Shown: piece after piece, positions 52,674 to 61,414 of the stretch
How the letters are laid out: each line of letters starts with the position of its first letter
Numbering within the stretch: the first letter of the stretch is position 1
Notes under the pieces: generated by a model
Told to the model about the DNA's origin: nothing
Databases searched by the model: none
The model's input: the letters and a program-made list of their open reading frames with translations, nothing else
Translations under genes and position numbers: made by a program
Assembly: GCA_017051695.1 (NCBI GenBank)
Contig: JAFIDK010000009.1
Span: 99,267-163,266, forward strand
Length of the DNA: 64,000 nucleotides
Reading direction: 5' to 3'
DNA from: Algoriphagus aestuarii
GTDB lineage: Bacteria; Bacteroidota; Bacteroidia; Cytophagales; Cyclobacteriaceae

Positions 52674-52696
52674 GGTTTTTACAAGATTTCAACACC

Positions 52697-52732
52697 AAAA
52701 AAGCCAGTCTAGATTCTAAACTGGCTTTTTTT
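52697..52732. terminator. Bidirectional terminator after cassette 2
   Basis: AAAAAAGCCAGT (52697-52708) pairs with ACTGGCTTTTTT (52720-52731), with T runs on both strands. It also serves the converging M14 peptidase gene. Confidence 0.92.
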
Positions 52733-52750
52733 GATGATTTATCGATCAGA

Positions 52751-55291
52751 TTAATCCATTATGTCCCCAAAGAAAATGGCATTCAGGAAAAGCTTGTTTG
52801 TTCCGTACCAGGTTCCTCTGAAATTTGGGGAATCATAGAAATTAATCACTCTACCCCGACCAACAGGTGAGATGATGAGACTGGCACTTTGCTTCAACAA
52901 CTCCAGGTTTGAGTCTGAAATATAACCTCCCAAAAGCGGTTCATCAGTGTATCGGATAGGAGTGAGGTATTTGTTTTTGCTTGGTTGGACGAAAATCGAA
53001 TTGTTTCTATTCACTGGAATTGTTTCTCTTCGATAACCATAGGCAATAGGATGTGTCAGATCCAGTTTGGCCATGTAAATACTTCCTCCTACCTCTTTTG
53101 CACCTTCGAAATTGCTTCTAACTGCAAATGGAAGTTCTTTTGGATCTGTGGATTCCCCTCTTTCCACCATAGTTTCTTTTGTAATTCCTTGTTGGTTTAG
53201 CCATAGACTTGCTGACTTCATGGAAATCACTGTTCCTCCTCTGTTGATCCAGTCTTTCAAATGGTCAACAACATTTTCGGAGAAAGAGCTATAATTTCCT
53301 GTGGGTAGAATCAAGGTATTATAATCGAATAAATTTACCCGGTTCATTTGATCCGAATTCACTTTAGTGATTGGCATACCCACTTTGGAGTCCAATAAAT
53401 ACCAAATCTCACCAGCTTCATAGCTACTTACTCCATCGCCTACAACCATGATAACTTTGGGAACATTGACAGCACCTACCAAGTTAGAACCCAAGTCAAT
53501 TCCCTCTAAATTCATTCCTGTACTGGTTGCAAAGACTTTTTGATGATTTACCTGAGCCAAGGTTTTCAGGGCATCTTTGACATTGCTTTCGCTCATTTTC
53601 TGAAAACCCATTGGTATCATAAGCGTACCGGCAGCAAATTCCACTGGGCCATCCTGAGTGCTTGAAGTAAAAGGGCGGTTGACAATTTCTACATGGACAC
53701 CAGCCTCTTGTAAATCAAAGAGCATTTTTGGAGCAAAATAATCTGCCCAGTCTATTAAATATGCGTAGGCTTTTCCTTCTGGAAATACAAAAGGTTTTTG
53801 CGAATTGTCTGTTACTTGTTCTCCAAGTTTCACAGATGGCCCGGCTGAGAAGGGCATTCCATACGTATGTGCCATCGTCCAGGTAGAGGCATCGTAAAAT
53901 ACAGAATCCGCAAATTCGGTCACTTCTTCAAACATCGTCCTAACCATTCTATACTGGGGTTGAGCGGTGGGAACAATCCAGGATTTTCCTTTTTTGAAAT
54001 TGTAACCGCCTAGAGAAATATCAGCGCTGTTTTCATAGACCTTAATTTGATGGTCCATGAGAAACTGGACAAAAAGATGGTTTCTGTTATCGTCAAACTC
54101 ATCTCCAAAAACATAATTTCTGGCTGGATCTTTTGATCCTTCAGAGACTGCTGTTTCAAAGAATTCGCGTAAATAATCGTGCATGAATTCTCGGTTTTCC
54201 AATGCTGCTTCCATGGTCGCCAGTGAACTTCTTACGTGATTTCTGATTGTAAATTCAAATTTGATTTCACCGCGTTGGCTATCCTGTACATGTCCCCGGC
54301 TACTTGCTTGCTCAAACACCAATCCCAAGCCCCCGTGAATATCCGGATAGGTGCTTCCATAGCCTGGATAACTGTTGTCAAAAACTTCTTTGGACCAATA
54401 TAAGCTTCCAATTTCATCCAGATATTTCGAAAAATACTTCGCAAAGCGAACATTGATGTCATCGTAATTCTTTCTTGGTACGACTGGGTTTTCACTTCCA
54501 AATGGCTTCGTAGGTTCAAAGAAATAGGTGCTATTCGTACCCATTTCATGAAAATCAGTGGTCACATTTGGATACCAGGTATGATACCATGCGATTTTTG
54601 CCTGGGACTCTGGATGTGCCAAAGGAAGCCAGTCTCGATTTAAATCGAACCAATAATGATTCGTTCTTCCTCCTGGCCAAACCTCATTGTGCTCTCTATC
54701 CAATGGATCAGCTACTGGAGGAAAGCCTTTGTTGGTATTTGCCCAATGACTATGTCTGTCTCTACCATCGGGGTTGACAGTTGGATCAAAATGGACGATT
54801 GCATTTTCCCTCAACTCTTTTGCCAAATCTGACTGGGAAGCAAGAAGCCAATAGGCTGTGAGCATGGCAGCTTCAGCAGAAGAAGGTTCGTTTCCATGCA
54901 CTCCATAGCCTTGGTGAATGATGGCTGGCATGCTGCTTACTTCTGGCTTGGACTGACTCGGATCAGCCAGTTGTAATTGTTTTAAACGGATCTCTTCCAG
55001 GTTGGAAATGTTGGATGAGGAAGCTATGGTCAAAATGATTTTGGGCCGTAATTCGTGAGTATATCCAATAGTTTTTAATTCAGCCATTTCCGACAATTCA
55101 TCCAATTTCTCAAAGTATTTCACGATGAGATCATATCGGGTGTGCCATTCTCCGATTTTATATCCTAAAAACTCCGATGGGGATGGTACAGCTGGATCAA
55201 ATTTTTCTCCTGGAAAAAAATAATTTTCCTGAGCTTGTAAATTGATACAAAAGAAACTCGCCAATAAAAGGGTAAGTAGTGGTTTTTTCAT
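52751..55291 (-). CDS. Secreted M14-family zinc carboxypeptidase
   Basis: The 846-residue product has a signal peptide (cleavage near NLQAQ) and an M14 peptidase domain at about 45-380. It shows the zinc motif HGNE (H132, E135), DPTVNPDGRDR with the substrate-binding Asn-Pro-Asp-Gly, and FHEMG with the third ligand. The remaining ~450 residues contain a glutamine-amidotransferase-like beta/alpha part (LVGAVNVPKVIMVVGDGVSSYEAGEIWYLLD) seen in this family. It likely degrades peptides in the periplasm or outside the cell. Divergent from the DUF1080 gene. Confidence 0.9.
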   Translation of the reverse strand: MKKPLLTLLLASFFCINLQAQENYFFPGEKFDPAVPSPSEFLGYKIGEWHTRYDLIVKYFEKLDELSEMAELKTIGYTHELRPKIILTIASSSNISNLEEIRLKQLQLADPSQSKPEVSSMPAIIHQGYGVHGNEPSSAEAAMLTAYWLLASQSDLAKELRENAIVHFDPTVNPDGRDRHSHWANTNKGFPPVADPLDREHNEVWPGGRTNHYWFDLNRDWLPLAHPESQAKIAWYHTWYPNVTTDFHEMGTNSTYFFEPTKPFGSENPVVPRKNYDDINVRFAKYFSKYLDEIGSLYWSKEVFDNSYPGYGSTYPDIHGGLGLVFEQASSRGHVQDSQRGEIKFEFTIRNHVRSSLATMEAALENREFMHDYLREFFETAVSEGSKDPARNYVFGDEFDDNRNHLFVQFLMDHQIKVYENSADISLGGYNFKKGKSWIVPTAQPQYRMVRTMFEEVTEFADSVFYDASTWTMAHTYGMPFSAGPSVKLGEQVTDNSQKPFVFPEGKAYAYLIDWADYFAPKMLFDLQEAGVHVEIVNRPFTSSTQDGPVEFAAGTLMIPMGFQKMSESNVKDALKTLAQVNHQKVFATSTGMNLEGIDLGSNLVGAVNVPKVIMVVGDGVSSYEAGEIWYLLDSKVGMPITKVNSDQMNRVNLFDYNTLILPTGNYSSFSENVVDHLKDWINRGGTVISMKSASLWLNQQGITKETMVERGESTDPKELPFAVRSNFEGAKEVGGSIYMAKLDLTHPIAYGYRRETIPVNRNNSIFVQPSKNKYLTPIRYTDEPLLGGYISDSNLELLKQSASLIISPVGRGRVINFYDSPNFRGTWYGTNKLFLNAIFFGDIMD

Positions 55292-55510
55292 GTGTTGTTT
55301 TTTGGTTTATAAAAGCCACGTGTCATCCTGCATGTCTGAATTAATACTGGGGTGATGATTGTAGCCATGCTGGAATTCACCACTCCAATTTATTTTAAAA
55401 TCAAATAGAAAGACGGTTAAATCAGTAAAAATCCACTAATGGTTTTTTGTTTCATGTCAATTTGGAGTAATTTATCGCCTTTAGTTCTTATTCCTAAAAT
55501 AATCTAACCT

Positions 55511-56278
55511 ATGAAAAAGACAACGCTGACCCTGGCGCTTACCGTATCAGCTTTTAGTATCAGCTTTTTAGCTTGTGCTCAAGAGAAAACACCTCCACCG
55601 ATGAAACCGGAGGCTACAGAGTTTTACACACCTGTTCCTCCTAAAGTTACCCCAGGTGCAAATAATACAGCTCCACCATCTGACGCCATTGTCCTATTTG
55701 ATGGCACTAGTTTGAATGGCTTTGTCAGCGCTAAAGATGGTACCAGTCCTGCTGAATGGACCATAGAAAACGGTGAGTTGGTCGTAACCAGAGGCAAAGG
55801 AGACATCCAGTCCAAATTGCCATTTGGCGATGCTCAATACCATGTAGAGTGGTCTGCACCAACTGAGATCGTTGGCGAAGGACAAGGACGTGGTAATTCA
55901 GGATTTTTCTTGATGGGATTGTACGAAGTGCAGGTTTTAGATAGCTATGAAAGTAAGACCTATACCAATGGTCAGGCTGGAAGTATCTATAAACAACATC
56001 CTCCTTTAGCGATGGCATTAAGACCTGCAGGAGAATGGAACTATTACGACATCATTTTCAAAGCTCCACGCTTCAACAAAGATGGCATAGTCACTTCTCC
56101 AGCGACTGTTACTGTTCTAATGAACGGGGTGTTGGTTCAAAATCATGTAATACTAAAAGGTCCTACAGAATACATCGGTATTCCAAATTACAAGGCACAT
56201 CCTGAAGAATTGCCAATCAAATTGCAAGACCATGGCAACCCGGTAAGATTTAGAAATATCTGGGTTCGTAAGCTTTAA
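55511..56278 (+). CDS. DUF1080 family lipoprotein (3-keto-disaccharide hydrolase type)
   Basis: The 255-residue product has a lipoprotein signal (FLACAQ, Cys22). Its DUF1080 concanavalin-like domain shows AIVLFDGTSLNGFVSAKDG, WTIENGELVVTRGKGDIQS and GNSGFFLMGLYEVQVLDSY. Recent work assigns 3-keto-glycoside hydrolase activity to this family. The Gfo/Idh/MocA gene follows after a terminator hairpin, and the pairing fits a 3-keto-sugar pathway. Confidence 0.9.
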   Translation: MKKTTLTLALTVSAFSISFLACAQEKTPPPMKPEATEFYTPVPPKVTPGANNTAPPSDAIVLFDGTSLNGFVSAKDGTSPAEWTIENGELVVTRGKGDIQSKLPFGDAQYHVEWSAPTEIVGEGQGRGNSGFFLMGLYEVQVLDSYESKTYTNGQAGSIYKQHPPLAMALRPAGEWNYYDIIFKAPRFNKDGIVTSPATVTVLMNGVLVQNHVILKGPTEYIGIPNYKAHPEELPIKLQDHGNPVRFRNIWVRKL

Positions 56279-56290
56279 TTTATCTATTCG

Positions 56291-56327
56291 AAGGAGCAAC
56301 GTATTTTTTATGTTGCTCCTTTTTTTG
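56291..56327 (+). terminator. Terminator between the DUF1080 and oxidoreductase genes
   Basis: AAGGAGCAAC (56291-56300) pairs with GTTGCTCCTT (56312-56321), followed by TTTTTT. The oxidoreductase may still be transcribed by partial read-through. Confidence 0.88.
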
Positions 56328-56355
56328 TCAATACTCTCAATTACCCAAAAAAACT

Positions 56356-57696
56356 ATGTCATCAAGAAGAAGATTTATTCAAAACACCATGCTGGTCGGA
56401 GCGGGGCTCAGCATGCCAAGCATGCTTACCGCTGCTGATTTTGGAAGATACACCCGAAAAGTCAGACCTTCTGATCAACTGAATTATGGCCTAATAGGCT
56501 GTAAAGGAATGGGTTGGTCTAACATGAACGCACACTTAAAATTGCCTGAAGTGAATTGTGTGGCTTTGGCAGATGTAGATCAAAGTGTGCTGGATCAGCG
56601 TACTGAGGATGTATTTAAACTCCGAGGAACAAGACCTAAGCAATACAAAGACTACCGTAAGCTTTTAGAAGATCCCGATATAGATATTGTAATCATCGGA
56701 ACACCGGATCATTGGCATTGCCTGATCATGTGTGATGCTGTTTCTGCCGGAAAGAATGTGTATGTAGAAAAACCGATTGCCAATACGATAGAAGAATGCC
56801 AACTCATGGTTAAAGCCCAGGAGCGCTATGGCAAGGTCGTGCAAGTAGGACAATGGCAAAGGTCCGGATCACAATATGCACAGGCGATAGATTATGTAAA
56901 GTCAGGTAAACTGGGCCAAATCAGACTGGTGAAATGCTGGGCATACCAAGGATGGATGAAGCCGGTTCCTGTTTTGCCAAATAGTCCTGCACCAGAAGGA
57001 GTAGATTATAAAATGTGGCTGGGTCCAGCGCAGGAGCGTCCATTTAATCCAAATCGTTTCCATTTTAACTTCCGTTGGTTTTGGGACTATGCCGGTGGCT
57101 TGATGACCGATTGGGGAGTTCATGAGATAGATATTGCACTTTACGCGATGGGAGTGAGTGCTCCAAAATCAGTAATGGCTTCTGGAGGAAAATTTGCATA
57201 CCCAGATGATGCTTCTGAAACTCCAGATACTCTTCAAACTGTGTATGAATACGATGGATTCAATATGCTTTGGGAACATGCCACTGGAATCGATGGTGGA
57301 AATTATGGTACTACAGAAGGCATTGCTTTCATTGGAAACAATGCAACTTTGGTTGTGAATAGAGGAGGATGGAAGGTGATTCCTGAAACTGAAACAAAAG
57401 ATGGCGAGCGTGTTCCAAAAGTGGCTGAAGTACCTCACACACCTGGTGTAGGAAATGCTTTAGACCATCATGCGAAGAACTTTATTGAAGCGGTAAAAGC
57501 GAATGATCCGAGCTTGCTGAACTGTGCGATCCAAACAGGAAGTATTGCAGCGATCAATGCACAAATGGGAAATATCGCCTATAAAACCGGTAAGAAAATA
57601 TATTGGGATGCTACCAAAAATCAATTCACTGATGCAGAAGCAAATCAATTGATCAAAGCCCATTACCATAATGGATGGGAATTACCGAAAGTTTAA
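56356..57696 (+). CDS. Gfo/Idh/MocA-family oxidoreductase, Tat-exported
   Basis: The 446-residue product opens with a twin-arginine signal (SSRRRFIQN, then a hydrophobic stretch to about residue 27), so a folded NAD(P)-binding enzyme is exported to the periplasm. The Rossmann part shows LNYGLIGCKGMGWSN, IIGTPDHWHCL and the family landmark VEKPIAN. The substrate part has DWGVHEIDIALYAMG. It is a probable sugar dehydrogenase acting with the DUF1080 protein. The exact sugar is unknown. Confidence 0.92.
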   Translation: MSSRRRFIQNTMLVGAGLSMPSMLTAADFGRYTRKVRPSDQLNYGLIGCKGMGWSNMNAHLKLPEVNCVALADVDQSVLDQRTEDVFKLRGTRPKQYKDYRKLLEDPDIDIVIIGTPDHWHCLIMCDAVSAGKNVYVEKPIANTIEECQLMVKAQERYGKVVQVGQWQRSGSQYAQAIDYVKSGKLGQIRLVKCWAYQGWMKPVPVLPNSPAPEGVDYKMWLGPAQERPFNPNRFHFNFRWFWDYAGGLMTDWGVHEIDIALYAMGVSAPKSVMASGGKFAYPDDASETPDTLQTVYEYDGFNMLWEHATGIDGGNYGTTEGIAFIGNNATLVVNRGGWKVIPETETKDGERVPKVAEVPHTPGVGNALDHHAKNFIEAVKANDPSLLNCAIQTGSIAAINAQMGNIAYKTGKKIYWDATKNQFTDAEANQLIKAHYHNGWELPKV

Positions 57697-57728
57697 GGAT
57701 ACACGAATTTTGATTTACGAATGGCGAG

Positions 57729-57754
57729 CCCTCCAGAGAGATTTGGAGGGTTTT
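57729..57754 (+). terminator. Terminator after the oxidoreductase gene
   Basis: CCCTCCA (57729-57735) pairs with TGGAGGG (57744-57750), followed by TTTT. Confidence 0.8.
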
Positions 57755-57776
57755 GTGTAGTGTTGTTATTTAAACA

Positions 57777-57812
57777 AAAGTGGCTGTTCACTAAAGAACA
57801 GCCACTTCGTTT
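57777..57812. terminator. Terminator of the subtilase gene (bidirectional)
   Basis: AAGTGGCTGTTC (57778-57789) pairs exactly with GAACAGCCACTT (57796-57807). The T tract is better on the plus side (CGTTTTT) than on the minus side. Confidence 0.85.
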
Positions 57813-57856
57813 TTATTGGAGTTAAATTTTATAACAGATTTAATCCGCTAATTTTT

Positions 57857-59395
57857 TTAGTCTAATCCAACTGCTTTGGCAGCATTAATGAAACCAGCGC
57901 CATATATTTCATCATTTCCTGGTTTGCCAAGATCTGAAGCAGAGCTGAAAAGGGTAGTTTTCACTTGCCCAGGTTTCATTGCCCCTCCATTTGACTCCAT
58001 GATAAGTGCAACTACTCCAGCTACAGCAGGAGCTGCCATAGAAGTTCCTTGTGCCCAACCGTAAGATCCATTTGAAGTCCCTCTGACAGTACTAAATACC
58101 ATATCGAATGCATAGCAAGCCCTTACAAGAGATATATAGGTACCGTTCAATTGACAATTTGAAAGATTTCCGTCAATTAATCCAAGACCAATTGTCCCAC
58201 CTGGAGCAGCAATGTCCACTCCGGATTTACCGGAATTGGTATAATAAGCTGGATCCGTAAAATTGGATTCTCCTAATTGCCAGCCGGTAGGTCCAGTAGA
58301 ACCAACAGAAATGATATGTTGATTTTGGGCTGGAATAACGATGAATTCTTTATTGTCGTCCAAATTTATTCCATCATTTCCAGCAGCCACAATTATAGTT
58401 ACGCCAAGTTGATAAGCATAACGGCTTACTCGATCAAAAATCTTTTGTAATTCGATAATGGCATCTCTGTATTCCTTATCCTTCCAATCAGTTCTAAAAT
58501 CGATGGTAGCTCCAAGACTCATATTTATTACCTGAGCTCCAGCTCCCCCCATAGATTGAGGAGTAGCAGCATACAACATTCCGTTTAGAATCCATTCAAA
58601 TGCTCCAGAACCATTATGTAATGATTTAACCCCGATAAGAGTAGCTTTTGGTGCAATTCCGACGGTAGCTAACCCTGAAGAGGCTACAATCCCAGCCACA
58701 TGAGTTCCATGCCAAAAAGTTCCAGTATCAAAATTCCAAGGTTGACCTGGGACAGTTGAAATAGAACTAGCCATATCTAAATTCGGGGCGAGGTCTTGAT
58801 GGGATGAATGGATACCTCCATCAATAATAGCAACTCTTACACCGTCACCAGTATAACCATTTTCCCACGCTGTAGGAGCCTTGATTGATGCTGGTGCCCA
58901 TTGAAATCCGTCGAAAAACGCACTTTGATAATCAAATGGTTCACCTTGTGCTACAGGTCCTTCTAATTCATTAACCTCATCGGGGTCTTTGGTGTACTGC
59001 AAAATAAAGTCAGGTGTTACCGATTCCACACTGCTGATTTTTCTAGCTTTTATAAGAAATTCCGAGGATTTGGAAATAGCCACTGCAACCCCGATTTCTG
59101 GGTAAGAATTCACGATTTCTCCACCAGCATCAGCAACACTTTTTTCGATGTTTTTAGGTAGATTTTCGCCTTTAGTTAAGATTAAATATCTACCTGTAAA
59201 TTCTCCTACCCTCATATTTGAAAAATCAGTGACTTCCTCAAGTTCATTTAAGTTAAACTTGCTCTCAGTAATCTGTTTTTCTATAGGATCTTGACCTAAA
59301 GGGTTGTCTTGTATTATACTGCTCTCACAAGCAGCAAAAAGAAGTAATGCAACAAACGAGAGTTGCAAAAATTTGGGTTTTTTAGTGTGAATCAT
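57857..59395 (-). CDS. Subtilisin-like S8 serine protease lipoprotein
   Basis: The 512-residue product has a lipoprotein signal (LFAAC, Cys23). An inhibitor I9-like prodomain follows (about 65-135, RYLILTKGENLPKNIEKSV). The S8 domain has the triad Asp192 in VAIIDGG, His229 in HGTHVAGIVAS, and Ser452 in GTSMAAPAVAGVV, with the oxyanion Asn in IVAAGNDG. No C-terminal secretion domain is visible, so it is probably anchored in a membrane by its lipid. The upstream leader contains nested inverted repeats. Confidence 0.94.
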   Translation of the reverse strand: MIHTKKPKFLQLSFVALLLFAACESSIIQDNPLGQDPIEKQITESKFNLNELEEVTDFSNMRVGEFTGRYLILTKGENLPKNIEKSVADAGGEIVNSYPEIGVAVAISKSSEFLIKARKISSVESVTPDFILQYTKDPDEVNELEGPVAQGEPFDYQSAFFDGFQWAPASIKAPTAWENGYTGDGVRVAIIDGGIHSSHQDLAPNLDMASSISTVPGQPWNFDTGTFWHGTHVAGIVASSGLATVGIAPKATLIGVKSLHNGSGAFEWILNGMLYAATPQSMGGAGAQVINMSLGATIDFRTDWKDKEYRDAIIELQKIFDRVSRYAYQLGVTIIVAAGNDGINLDDNKEFIVIPAQNQHIISVGSTGPTGWQLGESNFTDPAYYTNSGKSGVDIAAPGGTIGLGLIDGNLSNCQLNGTYISLVRACYAFDMVFSTVRGTSNGSYGWAQGTSMAAPAVAGVVALIMESNGGAMKPGQVKTTLFSSASDLGKPGNDEIYGAGFINAAKAVGLD

Positions 59396-59540
59396 AAAAT
59401 TTAGTTTAGTTGAATTGTGTTTTTTTAATTAAAAGTATTTTGGGTTTAGCACATCAACCATACTTCAGTTTTTTTTGAAGGTTCATAAAGGGAAAAAAAG
59501 TGAACCCTGAAGCTGAGCTAATGCTTTTTAATATAAATAG

Positions 59541-59585
59541 AAAAAATATAAATCTAATAAGCCCTTGAATAAAAGTTGTTTAGTA
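59541..59585 (+). repeat. Intergenic repeat, copy 1
   Basis: The core TAATAAGCCCTTG (59555-59567) is identical to 63153-63165, and the flanks on both sides are similar with small gaps. Given in the plus orientation. Confidence 0.45.
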
Positions 59586-59724
59586 AAACTTCTTGTTTAG
59601 AAAAAAAAAATCAAAATGACAGATTTCAATTTCAAAATTTCCACAAATAGACTATGTGATTCTAATCAGAATGTTTTGAAATAACCGCATTTCGTGGTCA
59701 AAATGGTCGTCAATATTAGGCTGG

Positions 59725-59763
59725 AAAAGAAATTGCCCCAAAGAGAATCTCTTTGAGGCAATT
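59725..59763 (-). terminator. Hairpin after the small-protein cluster
   Basis: AATTGCC-C-CAAAGAG (59731-59745) pairs with CTCTTTG-A-GGCAATT (59749-59763). On the minus strand TTTCTTTT follows the stem. Confidence 0.75.
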
Positions 59764-59835
59764 CAATAAATAACAAAGCTGGCTAGATTTCAATTTGAAA
59801 TACTCTTGGCCTATTCAATCAAATTTTTCAAAAGA

Positions 59836-60225
59836 CTAAAAAGCCAGGGCTGCCAGCCCCAATTTGGATTTGAGCGGATTGATGGATTTGAGAATTTGAC
59901 CTGAGTATTTTTTAAACAAATCACTTCCCAATAGGTCAGTCAGAAACTTGGTTCTTTTGTTTTTCAGTCCTAGAAAGCTGGCTTTTTTGTCATCATCTGA
60001 AGCATCACTATCATTGATGTTCATCAATTCGTCTACAAAGCTTTTATTGTTGTTCTCCAGTGTCCCTTTCTGATCAGCACTTAAATCAAGTCCTTTGGTA
60101 TCATTTAAAATTCCCAGAACCTGAGAGGATAAGTCCATTTTTGGCACTTTCAGGCCTTGTGCTTGCGCAGAAAAACCAATGAGAGTTAAGGCAAATGCGA
60201 AGGTTAAGATTTTTAGAAGTTTCAT
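59836..60225 (-). CDS. Small secreted protein, paralogue A
   Basis: The 129-residue product has a signal peptide (cleavage near FSAQAQ) and a helical mature region containing NDTKGLDLSADQKGTLENNNKSFVDEL. It is related in layout to the gene just upstream (paralogue B), with the shared pattern LDLS-x(3)-K-x(4)-NN-x-F. No family recognised. It overlaps paralogue B by 4 bases, so the pair is coupled. Confidence 0.75.
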   Translation of the reverse strand: MKLLKILTFAFALTLIGFSAQAQGLKVPKMDLSSQVLGILNDTKGLDLSADQKGTLENNNKSFVDELMNINDSDASDDDKKASFLGLKNKRTKFLTDLLGSDLFKKYSGQILKSINPLKSKLGLAALAF

Positions 60226-60617
60226 AAGATTAATGTTGCGAGTTTGTATTTAGTTTTAAATGGTCTAATTTTTTTCTTGATGTTTTTCTTGTACTGTTTG
60301 GCTGTATTCTCTCCGAGAATTGATGAGAAAACCCCGGACTGTTTTTTACCTAGGTCTAACAAAGATTTACGTTTTTTATCGTCACTCTCATTGCTTCCAG
60401 CAATCTTCAAAACTTGATCGAGGAACTGATTGTTTGCTGATTTTAATTCTTCTTTCTTAGAACTGTCCAGATTCAAATCATTTTCTGGAGATAAAACTCC
60501 TGTCATATCCTTTTTGAAAGTAGGAGTTGGTAGAGATATCTTTTGTGCTGATGCTGTCTGGATTGCCAAAGCTGCAAAAAAGAAGAGAATACTCGTTAAG
60601 ACTAGTGTTTTTTTCAT
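60222..60617 (-). CDS. Small secreted protein, paralogue B
   Basis: From the ATG at 60617 (a GTG at 60626 would add three residues) the product has 131 residues: a signal peptide (cleavage near ASAQ) and a Lys/Ser-rich helical domain resembling paralogue A (NDLNLDSSKKEELKSANNQFLDQVL). The C-terminus is more basic than in paralogue A. Function unknown. It lies between the DUF937 gene and paralogue A. Confidence 0.75.
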   Translation of the reverse strand: MKKTLVLTSILFFFAALAIQTASAQKISLPTPTFKKDMTGVLSPENDLNLDSSKKEELKSANNQFLDQVLKIAGSNESDDKKRKSLLDLGKKQSGVFSSILGENTAKQYKKNIKKKIRPFKTKYKLATLIL

Positions 60618-60629
60618 AGTTGTCACCGT

Positions 60630-61130
60630 TTATTTGAAAAATCCCTTTCCTAAATCCATTAAACCTCCAAGGTCCATTCCGCCGTCTTTTCCATTACCCA
60701 TCAGAGAACCTAGAAGATCAGTTGGATTTACTTTTCCGGAATTTCCTTGGAGTGCTGCCACCACTGAGGACATGATGTCTTGATTGTCTTGAGGTGCATC
60801 GTTCACCCTTTTATTGAAAAAATTCAATATCATGGGTAAGGCTGCGGCAGCAATTCCCATTGCCTGTTCTTTGCTGATGCCTAATTTCTCTATCAAACTT
60901 TCGGAAACATTACCTTGAAGTTGGCTGACCACAGGAGAGGATGGAGATGTTTCATTTCCTGAAAACATTTCTTCAATTCCTTCCATCTTGCCAGATGCTA
61001 CCTGTTTTTGAATACTAGAAAAAATACTTTCTTTTAGTGCATTAGCAGAGGATTTTGGATTGGATAGGTTCATACCTGCCAACATTTCTTCCAAAGGGCC
61101 TTCAGCTAAATTTAATAATTGATCTAACAT
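60630..61130 (-). CDS. DUF937-like protein
   Basis: The 166-residue product without a signal peptide resembles DUF937 proteins: an amphipathic N-terminus, VVSQLQGNVSESLIEKLGISKEQAMGIAAAALPMILNFF, and a Gly/Met/Asp-rich tail. These proteins are widespread and uncharacterised. It is the first gene of a three-gene minus-strand run with the two small secreted paralogues, 12 bases before paralogue B. Confidence 0.78.
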   Translation of the reverse strand: MLDQLLNLAEGPLEEMLAGMNLSNPKSSANALKESIFSSIQKQVASGKMEGIEEMFSGNETSPSSPVVSQLQGNVSESLIEKLGISKEQAMGIAAAALPMILNFFNKRVNDAPQDNQDIMSSVVAALQGNSGKVNPTDLLGSLMGNGKDGGMDLGGLMDLGKGFFK

Positions 61131-61414
61131 GATTTTAAAAGTTTGTAGGTATTAAAGTTCATTAAATTCTGTCTTTTATCCTATAAAAATGCCAAGTTCC
61201 ATTTCAAGAAACCTAATCAGGGATGCATAAAAACCAGAAAAACGAATTCAGATATTAACCTTTAGGAGCAATTTCAAGACTTGTATTTCAATGTTCGGCA
61301 GTGAATTCATTCGTTGATTTTTTTGAACTATAAAACCTAAATGCAGGAGTGAAATTGAAGTTTTAGAGTCTGACAAGAATTTCTAGTAGGGAAAATAGAT
61401 TGAACTGAAAACAC
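61131..61414. other. Intergenic region without a visible gene
   Basis: AT-rich sequence between the GH99-like gene and the DUF937 gene, both on the minus strand. I see no terminator, clear promoter or repeat here. Confidence 0.5.

Larger units (their letters stand above)
59396..59835. other. AT-rich intergenic region with leader hairpins and a repeated element
   Basis: No gene supported. Nested inverted repeats CTTCAG/CTGAAG (59463-59468, 59507-59512) and GGTTCA/TGAACC (59480-59485, 59501-59506) lie in the subtilase leader. A 13-base string TAATAAGCCCTTG at 59555-59567 also occurs near 63153. A terminator stands at 59731-59763. Confidence 0.6.
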
